DNA from: Microbispora rosea subsp. aerata
GTDB taxonomy: Bacteria > Actinomycetota > Actinomycetes > Streptosporangiales > Streptosporangiaceae
DNA: 64,000 nt
Assembly: GCF_014647835.1 (NCBI RefSeq)
Contig: NZ_BMPY01000009.1
Coordinates: 62,001-126,000, forward strand
Reading direction: 5' to 3'
The number at the start of each line of letters is the position of its first letter. Positions within the stretch are counted from its first letter, which is position 1. A program made the position numbers and the translations under genes. Shown in pieces: positions 56,389 to 64,000 of this stretch. Under the pieces are notes generated by a model. It was not told where the DNA came from, ran no database searches, and saw only the letters and a program-made list of their open reading frames with translations.

Positions 56389-57660
56389 CTATCCGCGTTC
56401 CGTCACCGCCCCCGCCCGCGGGACCGGTACGGACGCGGCGGCCCGTGTCTGGGCCCGCTGCCGGGCCACGGCCAAGATCAGGGTGCCGAGGGACACCACG
56501 ACGATGCCCGCGCCGAATATCTGGAACGTCTGCACCGCTCCCAGCTGCCGTACGGTGAACCCGGCGGCGACGGCGGGCAGCGAGATCGCGGCGTACGCGA
56601 CGATGTAGAAGGCGGCCATGACCTGGGCGCGGCGGTCCGGGGGCGCGGCGGCGCCGACGGTGCGCAGCGACCCGAACATCCCGAACCCGACGCCGGCGCC
56701 GATCACCACGCTGGCCACGATGAACAGGGCCGCGCCGTTGACGGACAGCGCCCAGGCCATCAGCGCGATGCCGGCGGTGAGCGCGACCGCCCCCCAGGCG
56801 ATCTGGACGGCCGGGGCCAGCTTCTGGGTGAGCAGCGGCGGCACCGCGGAGGTCCCGCCCAGGGCCAAGATGGCCAGACCGGCCGCGAGCTGGGTCTCGG
56901 CGTGCAGCAGGGCGGGGGCGAGCGTGCCGACGAGCCCCAGGTAGATGCCGATGATCGCCCAGGTGCAGGTGATGCCGAGGCTGGCGAGCGTGAAGGGGGT
57001 GATGATCTGCCGCGGGACGCCCGGCGCGGCGATCCGGAACCCGGTGCGGGAGTCGCCGGTCACGGTCTCGGGGACGCCCAGCATGCCGAGCACCAAGACG
57101 ATGACCAGCGCGGCGAGCACGATGAACGGCGTCACCAGCGGCCCCGGCGCGTACTCCACGAGCACCGCGCCGAGCAGGCCGCCGACGCCGACGCCCAGGG
57201 CGCTGGCGACGACGTTGTAGAGACTGGCCTTGGCCGGGTTGCCGCCCTGGTACAACTCGAGCAGGGCCGCGCCGGCCGCGCTGATGGCGATGCCGGTGGC
57301 CAGGCCCTGAACCGCGCGGGCGGCGAACAGCCAGGCGGCGTCGGCCGCGAACATGAACACCACCATCGAGGCGAGGAGGCCGGCCAGGCCGACCATGATG
57401 ACCGGCCGGCGGCCCCAGGTGTCGGAGACACGGCCGAAGACCAGCAGCGAGGCCAGCACTCCGAAGCAGTACGTGGCGTAGATGAGGGTCATGGTGGAAG
57501 CCGGGAGCTGCCACTGGGCCGCGTACAGCTTGTACAGCGGAGACGGCAAGGCCGACGCGGCGAGGCAGAGGCCGATGACCCCCGCGGTCAGCGCGAACGC
57601 CAGCCCGGGCCCCAGCCGCCTCGCGTGCGGAGCAGCGGAAATGTCGTTGTTCACGCTCAT
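56389..57660 (-). CDS. MFS transporter
   Basis: 423 residues, 12 helices, with the loop-2 motif GRVSDTWGRRPVIM near residue 75. Related to sugar/drug efflux MFS proteins (DHA1-like). It is divergent from a GlxA-type AraC regulator with a palindrome between, so it is probably controlled by it. It reads towards the amidase gene with 110 bases between them; the amidase could be co-transcribed. Confidence 0.88.
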   Translation of the reverse strand: MSVNNDISAAPHARRLGPGLAFALTAGVIGLCLAASALPSPLYKLYAAQWQLPASTMTLIYATYCFGVLASLLVFGRVSDTWGRRPVIMVGLAGLLASMVVFMFAADAAWLFAARAVQGLATGIAISAAGAALLELYQGGNPAKASLYNVVASALGVGVGGLLGAVLVEYAPGPLVTPFIVLAALVIVLVLGMLGVPETVTGDSRTGFRIAAPGVPRQIITPFTLASLGITCTWAIIGIYLGLVGTLAPALLHAETQLAAGLAILALGGTSAVPPLLTQKLAPAVQIAWGAVALTAGIALMAWALSVNGAALFIVASVVIGAGVGFGMFGSLRTVGAAAPPDRRAQVMAAFYIVAYAAISLPAVAAGFTVRQLGAVQTFQIFGAGIVVVSLGTLILAVARQRAQTRAAASVPVPRAGAVTERG

Positions 57661-57691
57661 AGCCTGGCCAGGGGCCTGAAGGTTGACGAGT

Positions 57692-57703
57692 GGCAGAACT
57701 GCC
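57692..57703. promoter_or_regulatory. Palindrome between MFS and GlxA-type regulator genes
   Basis: GGCAG-AA-CTGCC, inside TTGACGAGTGGCAGAACTGCC, is a perfect palindrome. The other GlxA-type regulator has GGCGGAAACGCC in the same position (61245-61256) with a similar flank (CAACCAGTGGC). Likely operator of both paralogues. Confidence 0.6.
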
Positions 57704-57739
57704 TATCTTCATCAAAATCCTGCCGCTACTGTTTAGGGC

Positions 57740-58738
57740 ATGAGAGCCGTCACCGGCGTCGTGGCCCTCGCGGTCACCGCGGACATGCCGATGTTCGAAC
57801 TGTCCATCGCCTGCGAGATCTTCGGCACCGACCGCAGCGAGCTGGCCGATCCCTGGTATGAGCTGCGGCTGTGCGCCGCCGATCCGGGGAGGACGCGGAC
57901 GCAGAACGGGTTCGTCCTGCACACCCCGTACGGCCTCGAGACGCTCGCCTCGGCCGACACGGTCGTGGTCCCGGCGCTGTCCGCCGAGGCGGTGCTGTCC
58001 GGCGAGCCGGCCGACCCGCGGCTGCTCGACGCGCTGCGGGCGGCGCACGCCGGCGGGGCGAGGGTCGTCTCCCTGTGCACCGGCGCCTTCGTCCTGGCCG
58101 CGGCCGGGCTGCTGGACGGGCGGCGGGCCACCACTCACTGGATGTACACCGACATCCTCAGCGCGCGCCATCCGACGGTGCGGGTCGATCCCGCGGTCCT
58201 GTACGTGGACGAGGGCGACGTGCTCACCAGCGCGGGCCGCAGCGCGGGGATCGACCTGTGCCTGCACCTCATCCGGACCGATCTGGGCGCCGACATCGCC
58301 AACCAGGTCGCGCGCCGCATGGTCGTGCCCGCCCACCGCCCCGGCGGGCAGGCGCAGTACATCGAGACCCCGGTGCCCCGCTCCGGCGACGAAGGGCTGG
58401 CCCCGGTCCTGCAGTGGGCCGTCGAGCACATGGACCGGCAGCTCACCGTCGCGCAGATGGCGGCCTGGGCCGGGGTGAGCGCGCGGACCCTGGTCCGGCG
58501 CTTCCACGACGCCACCGGCACCACGCCGCTGCGCTGGCTGCACGCACAGCGGCTGGCGCGGGCCCGGCATCTGCTGGAGTCGACCAACCTGCCGATTGAA
58601 CGGATCAGCCAGTTGTGCGGCATGGGCACCGCGGGAAATCTGCGTCACCATTTCATCAGGTCGGTCGGTGTGACGCCGATGGAGTATCGGCGGTCATTTC
58701 AGGGCCAGTCGTCACCCGTCCTTTCGCGGGTTCCGTGA
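57740..58738 (+). CDS. GlxA/AraC-type regulator with DJ-1-like domain (paralogue 1)
   Basis: 332 residues. N-terminal DJ-1/PfpI-like domain (VVALAVTADMPMFELSIACEIFGTDR, VSLCTGAFVLAAAGLLDGRRATTHW with the Cys of the nucleophile elbow, DVLTSAGRSAGIDLCLHL) and C-terminal AraC HTH (LTVAQMAAWAGVSARTLVRRFHDATGTTPLRWL, then NLRHHFIRSVGVTPMEYRR). Typical GlxA-type. Divergent from the MFS gene. The second copy at 61278 shares most of its architecture and wording (FGTDRS, DPWYELRLCAA). Confidence 0.9.
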   Translation: MRAVTGVVALAVTADMPMFELSIACEIFGTDRSELADPWYELRLCAADPGRTRTQNGFVLHTPYGLETLASADTVVVPALSAEAVLSGEPADPRLLDALRAAHAGGARVVSLCTGAFVLAAAGLLDGRRATTHWMYTDILSARHPTVRVDPAVLYVDEGDVLTSAGRSAGIDLCLHLIRTDLGADIANQVARRMVVPAHRPGGQAQYIETPVPRSGDEGLAPVLQWAVEHMDRQLTVAQMAAWAGVSARTLVRRFHDATGTTPLRWLHAQRLARARHLLESTNLPIERISQLCGMGTAGNLRHHFIRSVGVTPMEYRRSFQGQSSPVLSRVP

Positions 58739-58872
58739 CTTTCCATTCGACGCGTTATCGTTCGCCGGTCGCGAACGCATTGGCCGGGCGGCGATCGGCG
58801 TTTTCCGGAGCGATCGCCGGCGGGCGCCGATTTAACCGGCGATGAATTTCCGGCCGGCCGGTGCGGCGGCGG

Positions 58873-59292
58873 TCATGAATACTGCACGAGTTCGATCAGC
58901 AGCCCCGCGGGCTTGCGCGCGTACATGAACATCACGCGCATACCCGGGCGGGCGCCGGCGCACGGCGCGGCGTCGACGGGGACGAACCCGTGATCGCGCA
59001 GCCGGGCGAACTCGCCCTCCAGGTCGTCCACGCAGAAGGCCACGTGATACAGGCCCGGTCCCTGTTTCGCGAGCCGGTCCGTGATGGCCGAGTCCGGCCG
59101 CGCCGGGGAGACCGTCTCGATGGACGGCTGCCCGATCCCGTCGTTGTATCGCCAGAACTCGCAGTTCACCCCGTAGTCGCCGGCCACTCCCCGGTCCGAC
59201 GCGGCCAGGCCCAGCGCGGCGAGGAAGGGAGCGGTCCCCGCCGGGTCGTCGGTGGCCAGGCCGATGTGATCGATGCCGAGGATCACAGGCAC
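58873..59292 (-). CDS. VOC-family protein (glyoxalase fold)
   Basis: 139 residues. VILGIDHIGLATDDPAGTAPFL opens the first beta-alpha-beta unit with metal His, FWRYNDGIGQPSIETVSP has the Glu, YHVAFCVDDLEGE the second His and LIELVQYS the final Glu: a full set as in methylmalonyl-CoA epimerase or glyoxalase I. Function undefined; last gene of the APC-permease operon, overlapping the previous gene by ten bases. Confidence 0.88.
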   Translation of the reverse strand: MPVILGIDHIGLATDDPAGTAPFLAALGLAASDRGVAGDYGVNCEFWRYNDGIGQPSIETVSPARPDSAITDRLAKQGPGLYHVAFCVDDLEGEFARLRDHGFVPVDAAPCAGARPGMRVMFMYARKPAGLLIELVQYS

Positions 59293-59903
59293 TCCATTCG
59301 GGTGAACCGCACGTAGCAGTAGTCGTCGAGGATCTTGGCCAGGGTCCGGCCCGGCCCGCCGAGCGTCAGGGTGAGGGCATGCTCGTCCAGGCCGGTCGTC
59401 TCCAGCAGCTCTTTGGCCCAGTCACGGCCGAGCCGCTGATGGGCGACGTACTCGGCGGGGCCCCGCCCGCCGTGCAGCCGTTCGGCGATGGCGGCGTCCC
59501 AGGGCATGAGGGAACGCGGGCGCAGCATGTGCAGCGCCTTCGACGCGGCGGTCGGTCCGAGCCTGCGCGCCCTGCCGGGCCGGCCGACCTCGGCGGCGGC
59601 CAGCTCGGCGAAACACTCGCCCAGCGGTGCGAGGTCGGCGTCGGTCAGCTCGGCGAGCGGGGCGGCGGGCAGGTCCGCCTGCCTGCGCCGGGCCCACGCC
59701 CCCACCGCCACGTCGAACGAGTCCGCCTCCCCGTCCCGGGGGTAGGGGATGCGGCAGCCCCAGGCGTTGAGCAGGGTCAGCAGCGTGCGGCGGCCGGCGG
59801 CGGTCGTGAGGTCGAGCGAGGGTAGCTCGCACGGCCCGCCGCCGAACGCGGCCACCGCCTTGCGGAGGCTGTCCGGCTCGGGCGTGGCACGACCCGAGGT
59901 CAC
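59283..59903 (-). CDS. Unknown protein in APC-permease operon
   Basis: 206 residues from GTG 59903, which overlaps the permease stop (GTGA). Mainly helical, with DLTTAAGRRTLLTLLNAWGCRIPYP, LNAWGCRIPYPR and PRSLMPWDAAIAERLHGGRGPAEYVAHQRLGRDWA as recognisable strings. I do not recognise the family; no metal or nucleotide motif is seen. The tight overlap with the permease and VOC genes suggests one pathway. Confidence 0.7.
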   Translation of the reverse strand: MTSGRATPEPDSLRKAVAAFGGGPCELPSLDLTTAAGRRTLLTLLNAWGCRIPYPRDGEADSFDVAVGAWARRRQADLPAAPLAELTDADLAPLGECFAELAAAEVGRPGRARRLGPTAASKALHMLRPRSLMPWDAAIAERLHGGRGPAEYVAHQRLGRDWAKELLETTGLDEHALTLTLGGPGRTLAKILDDYCYVRFTRMECL

Positions 59904-61204
59904 GTGCTCAGCTCCGCGACGTCCTCCTGCCGCTCCTGCCCGGAAGAGGACCGGCGGCCGTGGTTGAGCCGCACGTACAGCAGCGCCGCCCCGGTCACCA
60001 CCAGCGGCCACACGAGGTAGACGCCGGACATGAGCAGCAGCGCGACCACCGCGATGAGCGCCGTGATCGCCGCGGCCCGGCCCAGGCTGCGCCGGGGCAG
60101 CAGCTTGATGGCGGCGGCCACCCCGATGGCGTACACCGCGACGAAGGAGCCGGTGGTGAGCAGCACCAGCGGCCGGGAGCCCAGCCCCGTCACGAGCACG
60201 ATCGCCAGCATGGCGAACGACATCGCCGAGTTGACGGCGAGGCTGCGGCGCGGCACCTCCCCGGCCACGCTGCCCTCGGCCAGCGCGCCGGGCAGCGCAC
60301 CGTCCCGGCCCAGGGCGGCGCCGAGCTTGGCGGCGCCGGCGTAGTAGGCGTTCATCGCGCCGAGCGTCAGCAGCACCGCCGCGCCCGCGGCCAGCCAGCG
60401 GGCGTTGCCGCCCAGCCCGACGGCCATCAGCTCGCCCAGCGGGGCGGTGGTCTTGGCCGCGGCGGAGCCGAGAACCGCGACGGTGGCGAAGGCCACCAGC
60501 AGGTAGAGCACGCCCACGATGGTGACCGCGGCGGCGGTCGCTCTCGGCAGGTCGCGCTGGGGGCGGCGGAACTCGGCGGCGAGATGGGTGATCGCCTCCC
60601 ATCCCGCGAAACTCCAGACCAGCAACGCGGCCGCCGGGCCGATCGCGGCCCAGCCATGCGGGGCGAACGGCTCCAGGTTGCCCATGTCGGCGTGCGGCAG
60701 CGCCAGCCCGACCGACACCAGCAGCAGGAGGACCAGCAGCCCCGCCAGCGCGAACTGCAGCCGGCTGCTGACCTGCAGGCCGAAGGCGTTGGCCACGGTG
60801 ACCACGACCATCAGGCCCACCGCCGTCACGGTGGTGGTCGTCGCCCCGCCGCCGACCGCGGCCGACACGTACGCGCCGCCGAACAGCGCGGCGGCGGCGG
60901 CCCCCGGGGGCACCGCGAAGTAGAAGCACCATCCGACCACCGCCGCCGCGTGCTTGCCGAAGGCCAGCCGGGCGTAGGTGGACACGCCGCCGGCGTCGGG
61001 GTAGCGCGCGCCGAGCGCGGCGAAGGTCCCGGCCAGCGGCGCCGACAGCAGGACGAGGGCCAGCCACGCCAGCAGCGAGGCGGGCCCGGCGGCCTCGGCC
61101 GCCAGGGCGGGCAGGGCGATGACGCCGGTGCCGAGCACCGCTCCCACGTACATCGCCGTGCCGGGGCCGAAGGTCATCCGGCCTTTGTTCGTCACGTCAC
61201 TCAT
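59900..61204 (-). CDS. APC-family amino acid permease
   Basis: 434 residues with about 12 helices. MYVGAVLGTGVIALPALAAEAAG is the conserved first helix (substrate binding GTG), AGGVSTYARLAFGKHAAAVVGW and FAGWEAITHLAAEFRRPQRDLPRA are typical of APC/YjeH-like permeases. ATG 61204 (MSDVTNKGRM) fits the family start. Divergent from the GlxA-type regulator at 61278. Likely an amino acid or amine importer or exporter controlled by it. Confidence 0.87.
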   Translation of the reverse strand: MSDVTNKGRMTFGPGTAMYVGAVLGTGVIALPALAAEAAGPASLLAWLALVLLSAPLAGTFAALGARYPDAGGVSTYARLAFGKHAAAVVGWCFYFAVPPGAAAAALFGGAYVSAAVGGGATTTTVTAVGLMVVVTVANAFGLQVSSRLQFALAGLLVLLLLVSVGLALPHADMGNLEPFAPHGWAAIGPAAALLVWSFAGWEAITHLAAEFRRPQRDLPRATAAAVTIVGVLYLLVAFATVAVLGSAAAKTTAPLGELMAVGLGGNARWLAAGAAVLLTLGAMNAYYAGAAKLGAALGRDGALPGALAEGSVAGEVPRRSLAVNSAMSFAMLAIVLVTGLGSRPLVLLTTGSFVAVYAIGVAAAIKLLPRRSLGRAAAITALIAVVALLLMSGVYLVWPLVVTGAALLYVRLNHGRRSSSGQERQEDVAELST

Positions 61205-61244
61205 GGAGACCAAGGATCCGGGTGCGTGCCGAACGTCAACCAGT

Positions 61245-61256
61245 GGCGGAAACGCC
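61245..61256. promoter_or_regulatory. Palindrome between APC permease and second GlxA-type gene
   Basis: GGCG-GAAA-CGCC lies in the 73-base divergent gap. Aligns with the palindrome at 57692-57703, including the AGTGGC flank and a following AATCT/TATCT. Confidence 0.6.
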
Positions 61257-61277
61257 AATCTGCGCTAAATTTCAGCC

Positions 61278-62291
61278 ATGGGCCGTCACATCGTTGGTCT
61301 CGCCGTCACCGACGGCACGCCGGTGTTCGAGCTGGCCGTGCCGTGCGAGGTCTTCGGCACCGACCGCAGCGATCTCGTCGATCCCTGGTATGAGCTGCGG
61401 CTGTGCGCCGCCGAACCCGGGCCGCTGCGCACCACCGCCGGGCTGCGGATCGACACGCCGTACGGGCTCGACGACCTGCTGCAGGCCGACACCATCGTGG
61501 TGGCCGCCGTCGCCCGCGCCGTGCAGCTCGATCCGCCGCGCGGCCTGGTCGAGGCGCTGCGCGTCGCGCACGAGCGGGGCAAGCGCATCATGTCGATCTG
61601 CTCGGGCGCCTACGTGCTGGCCGCCGCCGGGCTGCTCGACGGCCGCCGCGCGACCACCCACTGGCTGAACGGCGGCGACTTCGCCCACCGCTTCCCGAAC
61701 ATCGACTTCGATCCCGTGCCGCTCTACATCGACGAGGGCGACATCATCACCTCCGCCGGCACCGGCTCGGCCATCGACGCCTGCCTGCACCTGGTGCGCC
61801 AGGACCACGGCGCGGCGGTCGCCAACGAGGTCGCCCGGCGCATGGTGGTGCCGCCGCACCGGGAGGGCGGGCAGGCGCAGTACACCCGGGTCGTCTCGAC
61901 GCCGGGCAGAGGAGACTCGCTGACGCACGTGCTCGACTGGGCACGTGAGCACCTGGGGGAGCCGTTGACGGTCCCCCAGCTCGCGCAGGTGGCGCATCTG
62001 AGCGAGCGCACCTTCACCCGCCGGTTCCGCGACACCTTGGGGATCAGCCCGTTGCAGTGGCTGCTCCAGCAGCGCGTACGGCTAGCGCAGGAACTGCTGG
62101 AGACCACCGACGAGTCCATCGAGGACATCGCCCGCAGATGCGGTTTCGGCACCGCCGCGAGCCTGCGCTACCACTTCGGCCGGGTCGCCGGCGTCTCCCC
62201 GCAGACCTACCGCCACGTCTTCCGCTACCGGGCCGAAAGCCGGCACGGCGTTCGCCCGACGGCCGGGACCGCGGACCGGCGGGCCTCCTGA
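61278..62291 (+). CDS. GlxA/AraC-type regulator with DJ-1-like domain (paralogue 2)
   Basis: 337 residues. Same build as the 57740 gene: DJ-1-like N domain (VGLAVTDGTPVFELAVPCEVFGTDRS, MSICSGAYVLAAAGLLDGRRATTHW, EGDIITSAGTGSAIDACLHL) and AraC domain (LTVPQLAQVAHLSERTFTRRFRDTLGISPLQWLLQQR, then GFGTAASLRYHFGRVAGVSPQTYR). The C terminus has a basic, disordered tail. Divergent from the APC permease operon, which it probably controls. Confidence 0.9.
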   Translation: MGRHIVGLAVTDGTPVFELAVPCEVFGTDRSDLVDPWYELRLCAAEPGPLRTTAGLRIDTPYGLDDLLQADTIVVAAVARAVQLDPPRGLVEALRVAHERGKRIMSICSGAYVLAAAGLLDGRRATTHWLNGGDFAHRFPNIDFDPVPLYIDEGDIITSAGTGSAIDACLHLVRQDHGAAVANEVARRMVVPPHREGGQAQYTRVVSTPGRGDSLTHVLDWAREHLGEPLTVPQLAQVAHLSERTFTRRFRDTLGISPLQWLLQQRVRLAQELLETTDESIEDIARRCGFGTAASLRYHFGRVAGVSPQTYRHVFRYRAESRHGVRPTAGTADRRAS

Positions 62292-62335
62292 GGCCGGCGG
62301 TCCCGGGCCGTCGCGGGCGCTGCCGCCCGGCCGGC

Positions 62336-63853
62336 TCAGCAGGCGACGTCGGCGGGCGGCAGCGTCCCGGTCGTGAGGAAGGCGTCGACGGCGCCGTTGA
62401 GGCAGGCGTCGCCGAAGGACGGGTACGGCGCGTGGGTGTGGGCGTCGATGGTCACCAGCCGCGAGCCGGGGATGTGCGCCGCGACGGCGCGGCTGTTGGC
62501 GATCGGGACGGCCACGTCGTGCAGCGCCGCGGTCACCAGGACCCCGGGGCCCCGGTTGGCCGACAGCCGCACCGGCTCGTCCTTCACGCGGGGCCAGAAG
62601 GCGCACGGCGTGATGTTGGCGTTCGCCGGCCCGAACAACGGATACCGCGTGCCGTAGAGGTCGAGGTCGCGCAGGTAGACGTGGGGGTCACGCGGCCAGG
62701 GGCCGTCCCCGCACCGGTAGGCCATGTTGGTCGCGGTGTGGTTGTCCGGGGGGACGCCCGGCACCCCGGCGGGCCGCAGCGGCCGGATGGGGAACGGCAC
62801 GAACGGCTCCCGCCCGGCGGCGAGGGCGGCGAAGGCCGCCGCGACAAGCCCGAAGGAGCGCTCGTCGTAGATGCCCGCCACGAGCAGCGTCCCCAGCTCG
62901 CCGCTGGTCCAGGCGTGCCCGCCGGCGACGATGGGGGCCGTCGCGGCGCGGTCGATGAGCCCGGTGACGGCGTCGATGACCTCCTGCGCGGTGGCGCCGA
63001 GGCCGTAGTCGGCGTGGCGCGCGGCCGTCCAGGCGGCGAAGGCGGCCGTCCCCGCCTCGAACGCGGGGGTGCGCGCCAGCTCGTACGGCCGCCACGCGGT
63101 GTCGCCGAAAGGCGGGCTGTCCAGCACGAACCGGTCCACCCGGCCGGGGAACAGGGTGCTGTAGGTCGCCCCCAGCATCCCCGCGTACGATCCGCCGAGG
63201 TAGGAGATCTTCTCCTCGCCGAGCGCGGCCCGGATGACGTCCATGTCGCGCGCCGCGTTCGCCGTCGTGGCGTGCGGCAGGGCCCACCCGGCGGCGCGCA
63301 CGCAGTCGCGGGCGTACGCGCGGGCCGCGGCGGCGTCGGCGGGGAAGCTCCCCGGGGTGGCGGAACGCACCCAGTAGCCGCCGGGCTCCTCCACGTCCTG
63401 CCCGCAGCCGATGGGGGTGCTCCGCTCGACGAAGCGCATGTCGAAGCCGATCAGGTCGTATCGGGCCCGCACCTCGGGAGACAGCATGGGGGCCAGGGTC
63501 GACGGCAGCGGCACGCCCGGCCCGCCGGGGCCGCCCCCGGTGGTGAGCAGCACGCCCCGGCGGCGGGCCGGGTCGGTCGCGGGCAGCCGTGAGATCGCGA
63601 TTTTGATCTTCCGGCCGTGGGGGTGGCGGTGGTCCAGCGGCACGGTGACCTCCGCGCAGCGCAGCGCCGGGTCGTCGACCCCCGCGCACTCGCCCCAGCG
63701 CAGATTCTGCCGGTGAGACGGGTGCGCCGTGCTCTCCGCGCCTGCCCGGGCGGCGGCGCTCGCCGGGTTCGCGGCGGCGGCCGGGGCCAGGCAGGCCGCC
63801 GCGGCGAGCGCCGCGAGAAAAACCGTCCGGGACCTGCCGGCCCAGCGCGTCAT
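62336..63853 (-). CDS. Secreted alpha/beta hydrolase (S33/TAP-like peptidase)
   Basis: 505 residues. Signal peptide MTRWAGRSRTVFLAALAAAACLAPAAAANPAS, then alpha/beta-hydrolase: GGGPGGPGVPL oxyanion region, GGSYAGMLGATY nucleophile elbow (family usually GGSYGT), HDVAVP Asp region and THAPYPSFGDAC His. The C-terminal TAP-like domain ends in NGAVDAFLTTGTLPPADVAC. It resembles the tripeptidyl aminopeptidases of Streptomyces (SlpD/E, Tap). Active outside the cell on peptides or esters. Ends convergent with the GlxA-type gene. Confidence 0.88.
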   Translation of the reverse strand: MTRWAGRSRTVFLAALAAAACLAPAAAANPASAAARAGAESTAHPSHRQNLRWGECAGVDDPALRCAEVTVPLDHRHPHGRKIKIAISRLPATDPARRRGVLLTTGGGPGGPGVPLPSTLAPMLSPEVRARYDLIGFDMRFVERSTPIGCGQDVEEPGGYWVRSATPGSFPADAAAARAYARDCVRAAGWALPHATTANAARDMDVIRAALGEEKISYLGGSYAGMLGATYSTLFPGRVDRFVLDSPPFGDTAWRPYELARTPAFEAGTAAFAAWTAARHADYGLGATAQEVIDAVTGLIDRAATAPIVAGGHAWTSGELGTLLVAGIYDERSFGLVAAAFAALAAGREPFVPFPIRPLRPAGVPGVPPDNHTATNMAYRCGDGPWPRDPHVYLRDLDLYGTRYPLFGPANANITPCAFWPRVKDEPVRLSANRGPGVLVTAALHDVAVPIANSRAVAAHIPGSRLVTIDAHTHAPYPSFGDACLNGAVDAFLTTGTLPPADVAC

Positions 63854-64000
63854 GTCGTGCGGCCTCCGTTCCGATCATCGAAATCATCGCCACGATGCCC
63901 GGCGGAGCGCCGCCCGCCAACGTGCCGGGGCCGCGTACCGGCCCGTGGGGGAGTGCGTGCTGCTCCGGGGCCCGGCCCCCGTGCCCGGGCGTGAAACTTT

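Noticed and set aside
54701-58651. A 1316-codon minus-strand frame running through the amidase and beyond
   Set aside because: Only the last 525 codons match a family; the upstream part shadows the MFS and GlxA-type genes.

Overview
This window is high-GC, gene-dense actinomycete chromosome. A SARP regulator, many TetR/GntR/AraC regulators, a leuA gene with a leucine leader peptide, DUF3040 and an Rv2578c-type radical SAM protein all point that way. The order Streptosporangiales is my best guess, but it is inference. I see no rRNA, tRNA or CRISPR array, and one lone tyrosine recombinase.

Layout. 1-7512: a small minus-strand operon (class III aminotransferase, SDR, DPPR-synthase-type UbiA transferase, family 2 glycosyltransferase cut by the window edge), divergent from a large SARP regulator; probably a small lipid-linked sugar or specialised-metabolite locus. 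7573-13059: YigZ, isochorismate synthase, a secreted SGNH hydrolase, a GntR regulator and leuA, which has a leader peptide with four consecutive Leu codons and a textbook attenuator. 13133-25756: a BtrH-N protein, a broken sensor kinase, a DUF308/TetR pair with an operator between them, a GT4, a methyltransferase, a radical SAM gene with a LexA-like box, a penicillin-binding protein, PlsC, a TetR gene followed by a broken DUF4865 gene, a TSUP permease, a recombinase and a glutaredoxin-like protein. 25858-32330: a third TetR, DUF2243-CtaG, a KhtT/KhtU-like antiporter pair, a YjbR protein, and an amidohydrolase-NIPSNAP pair closed by a strong terminator.

32398-52152 is the highlight: about 18 kb of tightly packed, often overlapping minus-strand genes plus a ParB/StrR-type regulator. 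The set contains a lysine/ornithine N-monooxygenase, a cupin, a methionyl-tRNA-synthetase-like enzyme and an amino-acid-oxidase-like flavoprotein, which together match the known route that joins N6-hydroxylysine and glycine through an N-N bond and then releases hydrazinoacetate. Around this core are an acyl carrier protein, an FkbH-like glyceryl transferase, a KAS III homologue with changed catalytic residues, two ATP-grasp ligases, a DDAH-like hydrolase, an M20 peptidase, a cation antiporter, an oligopeptide-binding protein without a signal peptide, and an M1 aminopeptidase homologue whose zinc site is destroyed. I read this as a biosynthetic cluster for a hydrazine-containing pseudopeptide. 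The product is unknown, and the combination is unlike any cluster I can name.

52763-63853: a Tat-exported class V PLP enzyme, a short AraC protein, an amidase and an MFS transporter, then two paralogous GlxA-type regulators, each divergent from a transporter gene and sharing a similar palindrome in the intergenic region. A VOC protein, an unknown protein and an APC permease form one operon, and a secreted S33-type hydrolase ends the window.
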